This document shows positions 1 through 9,331 of a DNA stretch of 64,000 nt, piece after piece. The stretch is from Acinetobacter sp. MB5. Lineage in GTDB: Bacteria > Pseudomonadota > Gammaproteobacteria > Pseudomonadales > Moraxellaceae. Under the pieces are notes generated by a model, which worked only from the letters and a program-made list of their open reading frames with translations, was not told the DNA's origin and made no database searches. The stretch covers positions 457,566 to 521,565 of the forward strand of contig NZ_POVU01000002.1 in NCBI RefSeq assembly GCF_003261585.1. The letters are read 5' to 3'. The position numbers were made by a program, and so were the translations under genes. The stretch's first letter is position 1. Every line of letters begins with the position of its first letter.

Positions 1-254
1 AAGATATTACTTGCAGTATTGATCTGTATAGAAACACATGACTTTTTCTGATGCTGTTTATCGTTAGTCTGAGAAATTTAAAACTTGTTGATGTTTTAAA
101 CTTATCCTTAATAAAAAATGCTTATATTCATCTTTTGATGATTTAGCCACTGACAAAAACAATTTAGCATACTTTTTCAAAAAATTAATCATCAAAAAAT
201 ATGCATTTATGTGATTAGGTCTAAGTTTTTTATACGGTTCGCTGTACAATTTGC
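1..254. other. AT-rich upstream region, no gene seen
   Basis: No convincing coding region on either strand. A 61-codon open frame on the minus strand has no recognisable domain and no clear ribosome site, so it is not called. The right end carries the promoter of yhbY; the left part probably belongs to the regulatory region of a divergent neighbour outside the window. Confidence 0.5.
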
Positions 255-260
255 TATACT
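252..260 (+). promoter_or_regulatory. Extended -10 promoter element of yhbY
   Basis: TGC followed by TATACT at 255-260 forms an extended -10 element 30 bases before the yhbY start. No good -35 hexamer lies 16-18 bases upstream, which is normal for extended -10 promoters. Predicted start of transcription is near 267, giving a short leader. Confidence 0.5.
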
Positions 261-289
261 GTTGCGCTTTTCAAAATCAGGTTTATTTC

Positions 290-613
290 ATGGCAACGTT
301 ATCTATTCAAGAACGCAAACGTTTACGTCAAATTGGTCACGCCTTAAATCCAGTTGTTATGATTGGTGGTCAAGGTTTAACTGACAGCGTAATTGAAGAA
401 ACAGTTCGTGCTTTAGCTGATCACGAATTGATCAAAATCAAAATTGCGGGTGAAGACCGCGATGCTCGTGCAGAGATTACTGATGCGATTGCACAAGCGA
501 CACAATCAGAAGTTGTACAAAAGATTGGTAAAATTGTTCTGCTTTATAAAAAGGCAGCAAAACAAAATCAAAAACTATCTAATCTGGTTCGCCACGCTCA
601 CCTTTCTAAATAA
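290..613 (+). CDS. yhbY: YhbY family RNA-binding protein (CRM domain)
   Basis: 107-residue protein that is essentially a single CRS1-YhbY (CRM) domain, a fold of the IF3 C-terminal type that binds RNA; the E. coli homologue associates with pre-50S ribosomal particles. Visible family signatures are the RKRLRQIGHALNPVVMIGG stretch near residues 7-25, with the conserved loop ending in GG, and the basic C-terminus. An in-frame open stretch begins upstream at 251, but the ATG at 290 gives the normal family N-terminus and length, so it is chosen. A DOMON-like gene follows 12 bases downstream on the same strand, so the two are probably co-transcribed. The assignment is firm; the precise role in ribosome assembly is family knowledge. 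Confidence 0.93.
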   Translation: MATLSIQERKRLRQIGHALNPVVMIGGQGLTDSVIEETVRALADHELIKIKIAGEDRDARAEITDAIAQATQSEVVQKIGKIVLLYKKAAKQNQKLSNLVRHAHLSK

Positions 614-625
614 TCAGAGATTTGT

Positions 626-1162
626 ATGGCAAGTTACGAGCTACAAGCTTTTCATCGCCTTGATGAGATTTCATTGGTTGGTGCAATTGAATATCAGGCA
701 CCTTACACCCTGAATATCGGCTTTTGGCTGCGTGACCCGCTACAATTGATTCATTGGCCAGACTTACAAGCATCTCACCCTCGCCATGACTTTCTATGGG
801 AAAAAACCTGTTTTGAGTTATTTATCGGGGTGAAAAATGAAGATTATTATCGTGAAATAAACCTGTCTCCATCTCAAGCTTGGCAATGCTATCAATTTGA
901 AGAATATCGTTATCCAGAAGATATGCCACCTCAAGCAGCGTATGATATTGAACTGGTCAACTTACAGCGTACCCATTACGGTTTAAATGCTACACTTGAT
1001 CTAAGCCTGTTTATGCAAAAATACCAGCTCAAATGGCAAGACTTATTTATAGGTCTTTCTGCTGTTCTAGATACAGCAAAAGGCTTAAATTTTTACGCGA
1101 TGCAACATAGTGGTCGCCAAGCTGACTTTCACAATAAGCGCGATTGGCTACATATTTTCTAA
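626..1162 (+). CDS. DOMON-like domain protein of unknown function
   Basis: 178 residues without signal peptide or membrane segment. The middle part, around residues 58-100 (WEKTCFELFIG, then YREINLSPS and WQCYQFEEYR), matches the bacterial DOMON-like proteins, a beta-sandwich family in which related domains bind haem or sugar; ligand and reaction of this branch are not known to me. It follows yhbY by 12 bases and is closed by a strong hairpin terminator, so yhbY and this gene make a two-gene unit. The start has an AGAGA ribosome site 7-8 bases upstream. Family assignment rests on motif memory and is moderately sure; no function is claimed. Confidence 0.65.
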   Translation: MASYELQAFHRLDEISLVGAIEYQAPYTLNIGFWLRDPLQLIHWPDLQASHPRHDFLWEKTCFELFIGVKNEDYYREINLSPSQAWQCYQFEEYRYPEDMPPQAAYDIELVNLQRTHYGLNATLDLSLFMQKYQLKWQDLFIGLSAVLDTAKGLNFYAMQHSGRQADFHNKRDWLHIF

Positions 1163-1165
1163 ATA

Positions 1166-1192
1166 AAAACGGGCACATAAAATGCCCGTTTT
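1166..1192. terminator. Bidirectional terminator
   Basis: Ten-base perfect stem AAAACGGGCA / TGCCCGTTTT with a 7-base loop, A-run on one side and T-run on the other. It lies between two converging genes (DOMON-like on plus, coiled-coil protein on minus) and can end both transcripts. Confidence 0.85.
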
Positions 1193-1214
1193 CTATTTAA
1201 AGAAACGATTTCAC

Positions 1215-1721
1215 TTATTCAGTTTCTTTTTCTTTCTCAGGCTTTACTTCAGTCGGTTTTTTCTCTTCCGTATCTTTAACTTTATGCCAAGCCTCTACAG
1301 CATTACTTTTTGTGCGCTGTATTGTTTCAGCAACATGTTCTTTATGCTTTGAAGAAAATTGAGTGACATCTTCTTTCACTTCTTTCGTTAATTTAGAAAA
1401 CTCCTCAACAATAGAAGCAAATTCTATTTTCACAACTTCCTTCAATTCAATCAGGTCATCTTGTGACAAAGTAAATTTATCGCGAAAATCATTAAAATGA
1501 ACAAGAAAATCTTCTTTGAGTTTTTTAACTTGCTCTTGGAGAGTCGCACTAGCTTCTTTGACTTCTGCACCAATATCAGCAGCCTGCTCTGCAGCTTTTT
1601 CTTTCACCTCCTCAAGTTTAACTTCTGCTGCTTCAACTTTTTTCTCAACTTTTGCCTTCACTTCTGTTGCGGCTTGTTCAAGTTGTTCTGTTTTTTCTTG
1701 TAGCGTTGTTTTTGTCGCCAT
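1215..1721 (-). CDS. Lys/Glu-rich coiled-coil protein, possibly phasin-like
   Basis: 168 residues, extremely rich in Lys, Glu, Ala and Val with heptad-like spacing for nearly the whole length, flanked by low-complexity charged ends (the tail is a KPEKEKETE-type sequence). No signal peptide, membrane segment or catalytic motif. The central segment (residues about 75-130) looks like a long amphipathic helix, as in phasins or LEA/apolipoprotein-like proteins that coat granules or stabilise membranes, but composition alone cannot prove that. The ATG has a GGAG ribosome site 7 bases upstream. It stands alone between two terminated units. Real as a gene; function unknown. Confidence 0.7.
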   Translation of the reverse strand: MATKTTLQEKTEQLEQAATEVKAKVEKKVEAAEVKLEEVKEKAAEQAADIGAEVKEASATLQEQVKKLKEDFLVHFNDFRDKFTLSQDDLIELKEVVKIEFASIVEEFSKLTKEVKEDVTQFSSKHKEHVAETIQRTKSNAVEAWHKVKDTEEKKPTEVKPEKEKETE

Positions 1722-1906
1722 GATTCAGCTCCTTTTTCACAAAGAAATTGATTTATTAATGGTTACCAATCTAGCAAACTGCAGTATTTCCCACCATAAA
1801 ATTGTCTAACAATTAACGAATTCTCACATAATGACACTACTTTTTTCTCAAGTGATGCATATCCTTTTTACATACCTTTAGTCTGATTGATTATTTATAA
1901 ATTACG

Positions 1907-1935
1907 TGGACTTTCCCAATCGATATGCGTACAAT
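1907..1935 (+). promoter_or_regulatory. sigma70 promoter of carAB
   Basis: TGGACT at 1907-1912 and TACAAT at 1930-1935, spaced by 17 bases (four and five of six consensus positions). Predicted transcription start is about 1942, giving a leader of about 104 bases that contains the attenuator-like hairpin. Confidence 0.7.
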
Positions 1936-1950
1936 ATGTTTTTAAGTTAC

Positions 1951-2018
1951 AAGCGAGCAGACCAAGGGAGGGCATGTTTTTTAGACAGCCGCCTTTTTTT
2001 ATGTCTACTCGCTTTTTT
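1951..2018 (+). promoter_or_regulatory. carA leader attenuator (terminator hairpin plus alternative hairpin)
   Basis: AAGCGAGCAGAC (1951-1962) pairs with GTCTACTCGCTT (2003-2014) with one mismatch and is followed by a T-run to 2018, the form of an intrinsic terminator. A second, exclusive pairing TAGAC (1982-1986) with GTCTA (2003-2007) uses the same 3' arm. The leader is rich in U-runs (1977-1982, 1994-2000, 2013-2018). With the 17-codon ORF that runs across the terminator, this resembles the UTP-sensitive attenuator of enteric pyrBI, where RNA polymerase pausing at U-runs decides whether a ribosome blocks the terminator. Architecture is seen; the mechanism is inferred. Confidence 0.65.
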
Positions 2019-2027
2019 ACAGCTTAA
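1974..2027 (+). CDS. Putative carA leader peptide (17 aa)
   Basis: ATG at 1974 opens a 17-codon frame, MFFRQPPFFMSTRFFTA, ending at TAA 2025-2027, just after the terminator T-run and 18 bases before carA. A purine-rich AAGGGAGG ribosome site precedes it with tight spacing (2-5 bases). Six of 17 codons are UUU, as expected where the coding U-runs, not the peptide, are the signal. Translation through 2003-2014 would keep the terminator from folding. The peptide itself probably has no function. Not proven translated. Confidence 0.55.
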   Translation: MFFRQPPFFMSTRFFTA

Positions 2028-2045
2028 AAATTCAGGAGCTTTGGT

Positions 2046-3185
2046 TTGAGCACCCCCGCCATTTTAGCCCTCGCAGATGGAACTATCTTTAAAGGTACCT
2101 CTATCGGCGCTACGGGATGTACGACTGGTGAAGTCGTTTTTAATACTGCCATGACTGGCTATCAAGAAATTCTAACTGACCCAAGTTATGCACAACAACT
2201 TGTGACTTTAACTTATCCGCATATCGGGAATACGGGTTGTAACGCAGAAGATTCTGAATCAGGTCGTATCCATAAAGTATGGGCGAACGGTTTAATCATC
2301 CGCGATCTTCCATTACTTCACAGTAATTTCCGTGCTGAACAATCTTTAGGCGAGTATCTTGCACAGCATAACGTTGTTGCGATTGCTGACATTGATACCC
2401 GTAAATTGACACGTATTCTTCGTGAAAAAGGTGCACAAAACGGCTGTATCCTTGCTGGTGAAAACATCACTGAAGAGCAAGCTCTTGCTAAAGCACGCGA
2501 ATTTGGCGGTCTAAATGGTTTAGACCTTGCTAAAGAGTGCTGTGATCCTGAAGGCTTTGAATGGACTGAAGGTTCATGGGCTTTAGGTCAAGGCTTTGCA
2601 CAACCTGAATTTAAATATCATGTCGTTGCATATGATTACGGTGTCAAAACCAACATCTTACGTATGCTTGCAGACCGCGGTTGTAAATTAACTGTTGTTC
2701 CTGCACAGACTCCTGCTGAGAAAGTTCTCGCATTAAATCCTGATGGCGTATTTTTGTCGAATGGTCCTGGTGACCCAGCGGCATGTGACTACGCAATTGA
2801 AGCTGTAAAAACTATTGTTGAAACCACAACTTTACCTGTATTTGGTATTTGTTTAGGTCATCAAATCCTTGCTCTCTCTTCTGGTGCAAAAACAATCAAA
2901 ATGGGTCATGGTCACCACGGTGCAAACCATCCTGTACAAAACCTTGAAACAGGTACAGTGATGATTACATCGCAAAACCACGGTTTCGCAGTTGATGCAG
3001 ATACACTTCCAGCAAACTTAAAAGCAACACATAAATCGTTGTTTGACGGCACGCTACAAGGTATCCACCGCACAGACAAACCAGCGTTTAGCTTCCAAGG
3101 TCACCCTGAAGCAAGCCCAGGCCCACATGACTGTGCCCCACTGTTCGATCATTTCATCGAACTTATTGAAGCCGCTAAGAAGTAA
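2046..3185 (+). CDS. carA: Carbamoyl-phosphate synthase small subunit (glutaminase)
   Basis: 379 residues. Hydrolyses glutamine and channels ammonia to CarB for carbamoyl phosphate, the precursor of pyrimidines and arginine. The N-terminal CPSase domain (residues about 1-150) is followed by a class I glutamine amidotransferase domain with the nucleophile in GICLGHQ near residue 270 and the catalytic His/Glu in GHPEAS near residue 355. The start is TTG at 2046: the AGGAG ribosome site at 2034-2038 is 7 bases away and no ATG gives the correct N-terminus; Pseudomonas carA is also known for a non-ATG start. Preceded by an attenuator-like leader and followed 14 bases later by carB. Length is normal for the family. 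Confidence 0.97.
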   Translation: MSTPAILALADGTIFKGTSIGATGCTTGEVVFNTAMTGYQEILTDPSYAQQLVTLTYPHIGNTGCNAEDSESGRIHKVWANGLIIRDLPLLHSNFRAEQSLGEYLAQHNVVAIADIDTRKLTRILREKGAQNGCILAGENITEEQALAKAREFGGLNGLDLAKECCDPEGFEWTEGSWALGQGFAQPEFKYHVVAYDYGVKTNILRMLADRGCKLTVVPAQTPAEKVLALNPDGVFLSNGPGDPAACDYAIEAVKTIVETTTLPVFGICLGHQILALSSGAKTIKMGHGHHGANHPVQNLETGTVMITSQNHGFAVDADTLPANLKATHKSLFDGTLQGIHRTDKPAFSFQGHPEASPGPHDCAPLFDHFIELIEAAKK

Positions 3186-3199
3186 TTAAGGAGCGAATA

Positions 3200-6100
3200 A
3201 TGCCTAAACGTACGGATATTAAAAGCATCTTAATTATTGGTGCTGGTCCTATTGTGATTGGTCAAGCCTGTGAGTTTGACTATTCTGGTGCACAAGCCTG
3301 TAAAGCACTTCGTGAAGAAGGCTACCGCGTTATTTTGGTGAACTCTAACCCAGCGACCATTATGACCGACCCTTCAATGGCCGATGCAACTTACATCGAG
3401 CCAATCACTTGGCAAACTGTTGCACAAATCATTGAGAAAGAGCGTCCAGATGCTGTTCTTCCTACAATGGGTGGTCAAACGGCATTGAACTGCGCGCTTG
3501 CACTTGATGAACACGGTATTTTAGAAAAATACAATGTTGAATTGATCGGTGCGACCAAAGACGCGATTGAAAAAGCTGAAGACCGTAAACTGTTTGACAT
3601 CGCAATGCGTAAAATTGGACTTGAATGTCCTCGCGCTGACGTTGCAGAAAGCATGGAACATGCTTTAGAAATTCAAGCACGTTTCGGTTTTCCTGTAATC
3701 ATTCGTCCATCATTCACGATGGGTGGTTCAGGTGGCGGTATTGCGTATAACAAAGAAGAATTCATCGAAATTTGTGAACGCGGTTTCGACCTTTCTCCAA
3801 CTAAACAGTTATTGATTGATGAATCTTTAATTGGTTGGAAAGAGTACGAAATGGAAGTTGTTCGTGACAAAAACGACAACTGTATCATTGTTTGTGCGAT
3901 TGAAAACTTCGACCCAATGGGCGTGCACACAGGTGACTCAATCACTGTTGCCCCTGCGCAAACATTGACGGACAAAGAATATCAAATCATGCGTAATGCA
4001 TCGATTGCTGTTCTTCGTGAGATCGGTGTTGAAACGGGTGGTTCAAACGTTCAGTTCGGTATTAACCCGAAAGATGGTCGTATGGTTGTAATCGAGATGA
4101 ACCCTCGTGTTTCTCGTTCATCTGCACTTGCATCTAAAGCAACTGGTTTCCCGATTGCAAAAATCGCAGCAAAATTGGCAGTTGGTTACACACTTGATGA
4201 GCTTAAAAATGACATCACTGGCGGTGTAACACCTGCGTCATTCGAACCAGCAATCGACTATGTTGTGACCAAAATTCCACGTTTCAACTTTGAGAAATTC
4301 CCTCAAGCTGAACCTGTATTGACCACACAGATGAAATCTGTGGGTGAAGTGATGGCAATTGGCCGTAACTTCCAAGAATCAGTACAAAAAGCACTTCGTG
4401 GTCTTGAAGTTGGCGTTTGTGGTTTTGACGAACAAATCGCTGTAGGTACAGAAGGCGCGAAAGATAAGATCTTAAAAGAACTTAAAGTTCCAGGTCCTGA
4501 GCGTATTTGGTATGTTGCTGATGCCTTCCGTCACGGCTTTAGCCTTGATGACGTGTTTGAAGCAACCAAGATTGACCGTTGGTTCTTGATTCAGATCGAA
4601 GACATCATCAAAACTGAAGCTCAAGTAAAAGCTTTAGGCTTTGGCGACTTGACTGCTGACAATATCCGTTCATTCAAACGTAAAGGTTTATCTGACCTTC
4701 GCATTGCGAACTTGATGGGTATTTCACAAAAACAATTCCGTAAGCACCGTTGGAACTTGGGCGTTTACCCAGTTTACAAACGTGTTGATACCTGTGCAGC
4801 AGAATTCGAATCTGGCACTGCCTACATGTACTCAACTTACGATGAAGAATGTGAAGCAAATCCTTCAGCGAAAGACAAGATCATGGTGATTGGCGGTGGT
4901 CCAAACCGTATCGGCCAAGGTATCGAATTTGACTACTGCTGTGTACACGCTGCGCTTGCAATGCGTGATGACGGTTATGAAACAATCATGGTGAACTGTA
5001 ACCCTGAAACTGTTTCTACCGACTATGACACTTCAGATCGTTTGTACTTCGAACCAATTACTTTGGAAGATGTCCTTGAAATCGTACGTACTGAAAAGCC
5101 AAAAGGCATTATCGTACAGTACGGTGGTCAAACTCCGCTTAAATTGGCTCGTGCTTTAGAAGAAGCAGGTGCACCAATTATTGGTACATCTCCAGATGCG
5201 ATTGACCGTGCAGAAGACCGTGAACGTTTCCAGCAAATGATTCAACGCCTGCAATTACGTCAACCAAACAACAGCATCGTAAAATCTGCTGAAGAAGGTA
5301 TTTCTGAAGCTGCGAAAGTGGGTTATCCGCTAGTTGTTCGTCCATCTTATGTATTGGGTGGTCGTGCAATGGAAATCGTATATAACGAAGATGAGTTAAA
5401 ACGCTACCTTCGTGAAGCGGTTCAAGCCTCTAACGAAGCGCCTGTACTTCTTGACCATTTCTTGGATTCAGCCATCGAAGTTGACGTTGACTGCGTATCT
5501 GACGGTAAAGATGTGGTGATTGGCGGGATCATGCAGCACATCGAACAAGCGGGTATTCACTCTGGTGACTCTGCATGTTCGATTCCTCCATACTCGCTTT
5601 CTCAAGAAATCCAAGACGAAATGCGCCGTCAAACTGTTGCTATGGCGAAAGAGCTTGGCGTTATCGGTTTAATGAACGTACAGTTTGCGGTTAAAGGCAA
5701 CGACATTTACATTCTTGAAGTGAACCCACGTGCATCACGTACTGTTCCTTTCGTATCTAAATGTATTGGTGAATCTTTAGCGAAAGTTGCTGCACGTTGT
5801 ATGGCAGGTCAGTCTTTAGAATCTCAAGGTTTCACCAAAGAGATTATTCCGACTCACTTTGCTGTTAAAGAAGCGGTATTCCCATTTGCAAAATTCCCTG
5901 GTGTTGACCCAATGCTTGGACCTGAGATGAAATCTACAGGGGAAGTGATGGGTGTTGGTAAATCATTTGGTGAAGCATTCTATAAAGCTGTTTTAGGCTC
6001 AAATGAACGTTTACCAGGCTTACCAACAGAAGGCGAAGTTAAACATGCATTCTTGTCTGTTCGTGATTCAGACAAAGAACACGTGGTTGATATTGCCAAA

Positions 6101-6427
6101 CGCCTTGCTGACTATGGTTTCAAACTGGTTGCAACTTCTGGTACGCACAAAGTATTGAGCGATGCGGGTGTTGAATGCGAACGCGTAAATAAAGTAACCG
6201 AAGGGCGTCCACACATTGTAGACCGCTTGAAAAATGGTGAAATACACCTTATTGTCAATACCACTGAGGGCAAACGTGCTCAGTATGACTCAGCTATGAT
6301 TCGTCGTGCTGCTCTACAAGGTAAAGTGTACTACACAACCACCATTAACGGTGCTGAAGCAGTTTGCCAAGCCTTTGCGATTCAATTACCAATGGATGTA
6401 TATCGCTTGCAAGATTTGCAAAACTAA
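3200..6427 (+). CDS. carB: Carbamoyl-phosphate synthase large subunit
   Basis: 1075 residues, standard length. Two homologous ATP-grasp halves are visible: the first begins at [15 protein letters not shown] near residue 8, the second at [14 protein letters not shown] near residue 560. They make carboxyphosphate and then phosphorylate carbamate. Between them is the oligomerisation region, and the last about 140 residues form the MGS-like allosteric domain, where UMP and ornithine act in the E. coli enzyme. It has an AAGGAG ribosome site and sits 14 bases behind carA in one operon, which ends at a strong terminator. No damage seen. Confidence 0.98.
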   Translation: MPKRTDIKSILIIGAGPIVIGQACEFDYSGAQACKALREEGYRVILVNSNPATIMTDPSMADATYIEPITWQTVAQIIEKERPDAVLPTMGGQTALNCALALDEHGILEKYNVELIGATKDAIEKAEDRKLFDIAMRKIGLECPRADVAESMEHALEIQARFGFPVIIRPSFTMGGSGGGIAYNKEEFIEICERGFDLSPTKQLLIDESLIGWKEYEMEVVRDKNDNCIIVCAIENFDPMGVHTGDSITVAPAQTLTDKEYQIMRNASIAVLREIGVETGGSNVQFGINPKDGRMVVIEMNPRVSRSSALASKATGFPIAKIAAKLAVGYTLDELKNDITGGVTPASFEPAIDYVVTKIPRFNFEKFPQAEPVLTTQMKSVGEVMAIGRNFQESVQKALRGLEVGVCGFDEQIAVGTEGAKDKILKELKVPGPERIWYVADAFRHGFSLDDVFEATKIDRWFLIQIEDIIKTEAQVKALGFGDLTADNIRSFKRKGLSDLRIANLMGISQKQFRKHRWNLGVYPVYKRVDTCAAEFESGTAYMYSTYDEECEANPSAKDKIMVIGGGPNRIGQGIEFDYCCVHAALAMRDDGYETIMVNCNPETVSTDYDTSDRLYFEPITLEDVLEIVRTEKPKGIIVQYGGQTPLKLARALEEAGAPIIGTSPDAIDRAEDRERFQQMIQRLQLRQPNNSIVKSAEEGISEAAKVGYPLVVRPSYVLGGRAMEIVYNEDELKRYLREAVQASNEAPVLLDHFLDSAIEVDVDCVSDGKDVVIGGIMQHIEQAGIHSGDSACSIPPYSLSQEIQDEMRRQTVAMAKELGVIGLMNVQFAVKGNDIYILEVNPRASRTVPFVSKCIGESLAKVAARCMAGQSLESQGFTKEIIPTHFAVKEAVFPFAKFPGVDPMLGPEMKSTGEVMGVGKSFGEAFYKAVLGSNERLPGLPTEGEVKHAFLSVRDSDKEHVVDIAKRLADYGFKLVATSGTHKVLSDAGVECERVNKVTEGRPHIVDRLKNGEIHLIVNTTEGKRAQYDSAMIRRAALQGKVYYTTTINGAEAVCQAFAIQLPMDVYRLQDLQN

Positions 6428-6440
6428 TTCCTAATCCAAT

Positions 6441-6480
6441 AAGTCCCGTCACCTTATTGGTGGCGGGACTTTTATTTTTT
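6441..6480 (+). terminator. carAB terminator
   Basis: Thirteen-base stem AAGTCCCGTCACC / GGTGGCGGGACTT with one wobble pair and a 5-base loop, followed by TTTATTTTTT. Confidence 0.9.
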
Positions 6481-6494
6481 TTAAACGGTATAAT
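6466..6494 (+). promoter_or_regulatory. Probable greA promoter
   Basis: A perfect TATAAT lies at 6489-6494, 25 bases before the greA start. The -35 position falls inside the 3' arm of the carB terminator (GGACTT-like, weak). So greA is probably transcribed from its own promoter, fused to the end of the upstream unit. Confidence 0.5.
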
Positions 6495-6518
6495 CCCATT
6501 TCATTTCGAGGGACTAAA

Positions 6519-6995
6519 ATGCAACGTTATCCAATGACGCCTGAGGGCAAAGCAGCTTTAGAGAAAGAATTACAGCATTTAAAAACTGTTGAGCGTCCAC
6601 GTATTATTCAAGCCATTGCTGAAGCACGTGAACATGGTGACTTAAAAGAAAATGCTGAGTATCACGCTGCTCGTGAACAGCAAGGTTTCTGTGAAGGTCG
6701 TATTCAGGACATCGAAGGCAAGCTTGGTGCATGCCAAGTGATTGATGTGAATGATCTTGAGCAGAATGGCCGCGTTGTATTTGGGGTAACAGTGACCATT
6801 GAAAACCTTGATACTGAAGAACGCAAAACCTATAAAATCGTAGGTGATGATGAAGCAGATTTCAAAATTAATAAAATCTCGGTCAATTCACCAATCGCAC
6901 GTGGACTTTTAGGTAAAAATGACGGCGATGAAGCAAAAATCGTCACACCACAAGGTGAAGTCGAATACGAAATTGTAAAAGTAGAATATCTATAA
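6519..6995 (+). CDS. greA: Transcription elongation factor GreA
   Basis: 158 residues. GreA enters the secondary channel of backtracked RNA polymerase and stimulates cleavage of the nascent RNA. The N-terminal coiled coil (residues about 1-75) carries the family signature [20 protein letters not shown] near 40-60, including the acidic tip residues D and E that coordinate catalytic Mg2+; the C-terminal FKBP-like domain ends with the usual [13 protein letters not shown]. It begins at ATG 6519 with a GAGGG ribosome site and lies between terminators, so it is a single-gene unit next to carAB, a common gammaproteobacterial order. Confidence 0.97.
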   Translation: MQRYPMTPEGKAALEKELQHLKTVERPRIIQAIAEAREHGDLKENAEYHAAREQQGFCEGRIQDIEGKLGACQVIDVNDLEQNGRVVFGVTVTIENLDTEERKTYKIVGDDEADFKINKISVNSPIARGLLGKNDGDEAKIVTPQGEVEYEIVKVEYL

Positions 6996-7000
6996 AAATT

Positions 7001-7027
7001 AAGGAAGTACAATGTACTTCCTTTTTT
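7001..7027. terminator. Bidirectional terminator after greA
   Basis: AAGGAAGTAC / GTACTTCCTT, ten perfect pairs around a 3-base loop, then TTTTT. It serves greA on plus and, with the A-run on the other side, the HDAC-like gene on minus. Confidence 0.8.
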
Positions 7028-7914
7028 TAGCTCACTGCTTCGGCATAAACTTCATAAGCTGCATCGAAAGTATTGACATGCAAGGGTACAAGCTCTGCTA
7101 AAGGCTGATAACCTCCCGCTAAAACAAACATCAGGGGAAGATTATTTTGTTTTGCCAAAGAAAAAACTAAATAATCTCGCTGCTTAAGTAATTCAGTTGT
7201 AAACCAAGCCGAACCAAAACGATCATTTTGATGACAATCCATCCCTGCCTGATAAATAATCAGATCTGCCCCCCAAGCAATCGCATTATTAAAACCCTGC
7301 TGAATCGCTTTGGCATATTGTTCAAATGAACCTTCCGCTTTATCAATATGATGCGTCAGACTACGATCATGGTGTGCGCAGCCAAAAGGAATCCCAAAAA
7401 TACTATAATTAAATAAGTTCGTTAATCTCAAGGTAAATTCCGCAGTGCCATTCCCGCCATGCTGATCACAATCAAGGATAAAAATTTTCTTTTTCGGAAA
7501 GTGCTGTGCCACCAAAGCCAGACCATTAAACGTGCAATATGCCAAACCACGCTCATACACAGCATGATGGAAACCTTGTGCAATATTGGCAGAGATTCCA
7601 TCTTGGAAAGCCAGTTCTGCTGCTGCTAACTGCCCTCCCTGAACACTCAACACGGCATCACGTAGTTGCTCATTCCAAGGTTTAAACCCTTGCGCACTTG
7701 CAAGCGGTTTTTCACCTTGTATAAATGCCTCAACATAATTAGGCTCATGCAATTTTTTGAGCAAATCCACATCGACCAATTCAGGTTCAACCAACTCAAT
7801 ATAGCTCTTGCCGTGTAAAACCTCAGCAACAGCAGTTAGTTTTTCCATGCTATTAGTGTGTGTCTTGGCATAATACCGCGAGGAATAACACACACGGATC
7901 TTTTTAAGCATCAT
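7027..7914 (-). CDS. Histone deacetylase family hydrolase
   Basis: 295 residues of the arginase/deacetylase fold. Bacterial members remove acetyl groups from polyamines, acetoin-related compounds or proteins; the substrate here is unknown. Visible active-site motifs are the HH pair in QGFHHAVYERG near residue 113, the Asp-x-His zinc ligands in LDCDQHGGNGT near residue 150, the second zinc Asp in YQAGMDCHQ near residue 225, and LAGGYQ near 270. The predicted protein starts Met-Met at 7914/7911. The start directly follows the stop of the 322-residue upstream gene with no gap, so translation is probably coupled. Intact in length and catalytic residues. Confidence 0.88.
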   Translation of the reverse strand: MMLKKIRVCYSSRYYAKTHTNSMEKLTAVAEVLHGKSYIELVEPELVDVDLLKKLHEPNYVEAFIQGEKPLASAQGFKPWNEQLRDAVLSVQGGQLAAAELAFQDGISANIAQGFHHAVYERGLAYCTFNGLALVAQHFPKKKIFILDCDQHGGNGTAEFTLRLTNLFNYSIFGIPFGCAHHDRSLTHHIDKAEGSFEQYAKAIQQGFNNAIAWGADLIIYQAGMDCHQNDRFGSAWFTTELLKQRDYLVFSLAKQNNLPLMFVLAGGYQPLAELVPLHVNTFDAAYEVYAEAVS

Positions 7915-8883
7915 CTAAATTTGCTCATTTGCAATATCAACCAATTGAGACAATCTGGTTGTTTCTGGACTAAAAAGGTTATTGTCAATTTGCTGTTTAA
8001 AATGTGTTGTGAATGTTCTTTGTCGATTTTCAGGACTCACCGCCAATGTAGTTAATCTTAAAAACCAAAACTTTACAGCATCCACAGGAATGACGTGCCC
8101 TCTCACCTTTTGGTTTGGGCGTTTATTTTCAATCTGTTCAAGATCATAGTCTAAAGAGAATAAACTGCCTGCGGGAAGGCAAACACCATTCATGAGTACA
8201 GGGGCCAGACTGATACAAGAATGGTTATCTCCCATATTCATTTTTTCTAACAGAATGGGGCAATTATTATGATCAACAAAAATATTGATCGACCCCTGAC
8301 GTAAAATACGATGGTGAGCAATCTGTAAAAAGAAATCCTCCGCCATTGGACAAGACCCCACTTTAGGCTTGTCTTGAGAACATGTCAGTTCCACATATTC
8401 ATGTTGCTGATTATTTTTCGGCAAAACAATATCCGCGATTAAACGACAGATCAGTTTACTTTCCTCTAGCACTGCATTTTCATGAATCTGACGCAAGTTC
8501 TGCTGAAACTGGGTTTCCTGAAATAATAAATTCGTAGCCGCATTTCCATCGGCGTGATGCGTGTTCAGATAGTTTTTAACTTCAGGAGATTCATCCAGAT
8601 TTCTCCAGTCATCTAGTTCTAAACCCTGTTGTTTTAAAATCGGAAACTTTGCTTTTAAGTTAGAAACTTTATAATCGCTAAAAATTCGATAATCCTTATT
8701 GTCCTCACTCTCTCTTGGCTCATTGATGAACTCTGCCAGTAATCGTGTGGCCTGCGTATAACCACAACCCCGACGCTCACTTTGATGACTAAAATGCTCA
8801 TTGAGCATTTCAGTTAATTTTCCTGAGAGTGGAATCAGCTTTTCTTTAAACAGCGTAACAACTTCGTGATCTTGTTCTTGCAT
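7915..8883 (-). CDS. Conserved hypothetical protein, partner of HDAC-like gene
   Basis: 322 residues with no signal peptide or membrane segment and no domain that I recognise. The N-terminal 35 residues look helical; the middle holds a Cys-containing stretch (ELTCSQDKPKVGSCPMAED near residues 165-185) and many aromatic/hydrophobic segments typical of a folded cytoplasmic protein. Its TAG stop abuts the ATG of the deacetylase-like gene, so the two very probably form an operon. Codon use looks like that of neighbours. Function is not assigned; possibilities such as a partner or substrate of the deacetylase are only guesses from position. Confidence 0.7.
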   Translation of the reverse strand: MQEQDHEVVTLFKEKLIPLSGKLTEMLNEHFSHQSERRGCGYTQATRLLAEFINEPRESEDNKDYRIFSDYKVSNLKAKFPILKQQGLELDDWRNLDESPEVKNYLNTHHADGNAATNLLFQETQFQQNLRQIHENAVLEESKLICRLIADIVLPKNNQQHEYVELTCSQDKPKVGSCPMAEDFFLQIAHHRILRQGSINIFVDHNNCPILLEKMNMGDNHSCISLAPVLMNGVCLPAGSLFSLDYDLEQIENKRPNQKVRGHVIPVDAVKFWFLRLTTLAVSPENRQRTFTTHFKQQIDNNLFSPETTRLSQLVDIANEQI

Positions 8884-8975
8884 GACTTATCATTATTTTT
8901 AAATATTTCCCTTGTTGTATCATATCGTTCCGTGAGTGAAAAGCACTTCACGTGATACAACTTAACTTTTGTCTT

Positions 8976-9287
8976 TTATAGTACCCACTGATATTGACTC
9001 AGTTTAATTCGCCCCTGAATCACCATAACACCTTCATCAATTAAGCGCTGAGCCTGAATATTTTCACCATGTTCATTCATTTGATTTAAGCTAATTTTCC
9101 CTTGTGAATTAATCACTCGATGCCAAGGCATATCGCTATTTCCATCAAGATTTTGCAAAACTTTTCCAACCAAACGTGCATGGCGCGGTAGTCCAGCCAT
9201 TTTAGCAACTTGCCCATAGGTCGCCACTTTGCCATACGGAATGCTGGCAACAACTTCCAAAATTTGGCGATATAACTCAACTTGCAT
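8976..9287 (-). CDS. Alkyltransferase-like protein (MGMT family, Trp in place of Cys)
   Basis: 103 residues corresponding to the DNA-binding domain of O6-methylguanine-DNA methyltransferase. The active-site motif, normally PCHRV, reads MPWHRVIN near residues 53-60, so the acceptor Cys is replaced by Trp; this defines the ATL proteins, which bind O6-alkylguanine without repairing it and pass the lesion to nucleotide excision repair. The helix-turn-helix region (YGKVATYGQVAKMAGLP, residues about 18-34) and the Arg finger region HARLVGKVLQ are intact. Stand-alone gene with a start at ATG 9287. Confidence 0.93.
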   Translation of the reverse strand: MQVELYRQILEVVASIPYGKVATYGQVAKMAGLPRHARLVGKVLQNLDGNSDMPWHRVINSQGKISLNQMNEHGENIQAQRLIDEGVMVIQGRIKLSQYQWVL

Positions 9288-9331
9288 AAATGCCTCATAT
9301 TAAAAAGCCATCTGGACGATGGCTTGAATAT

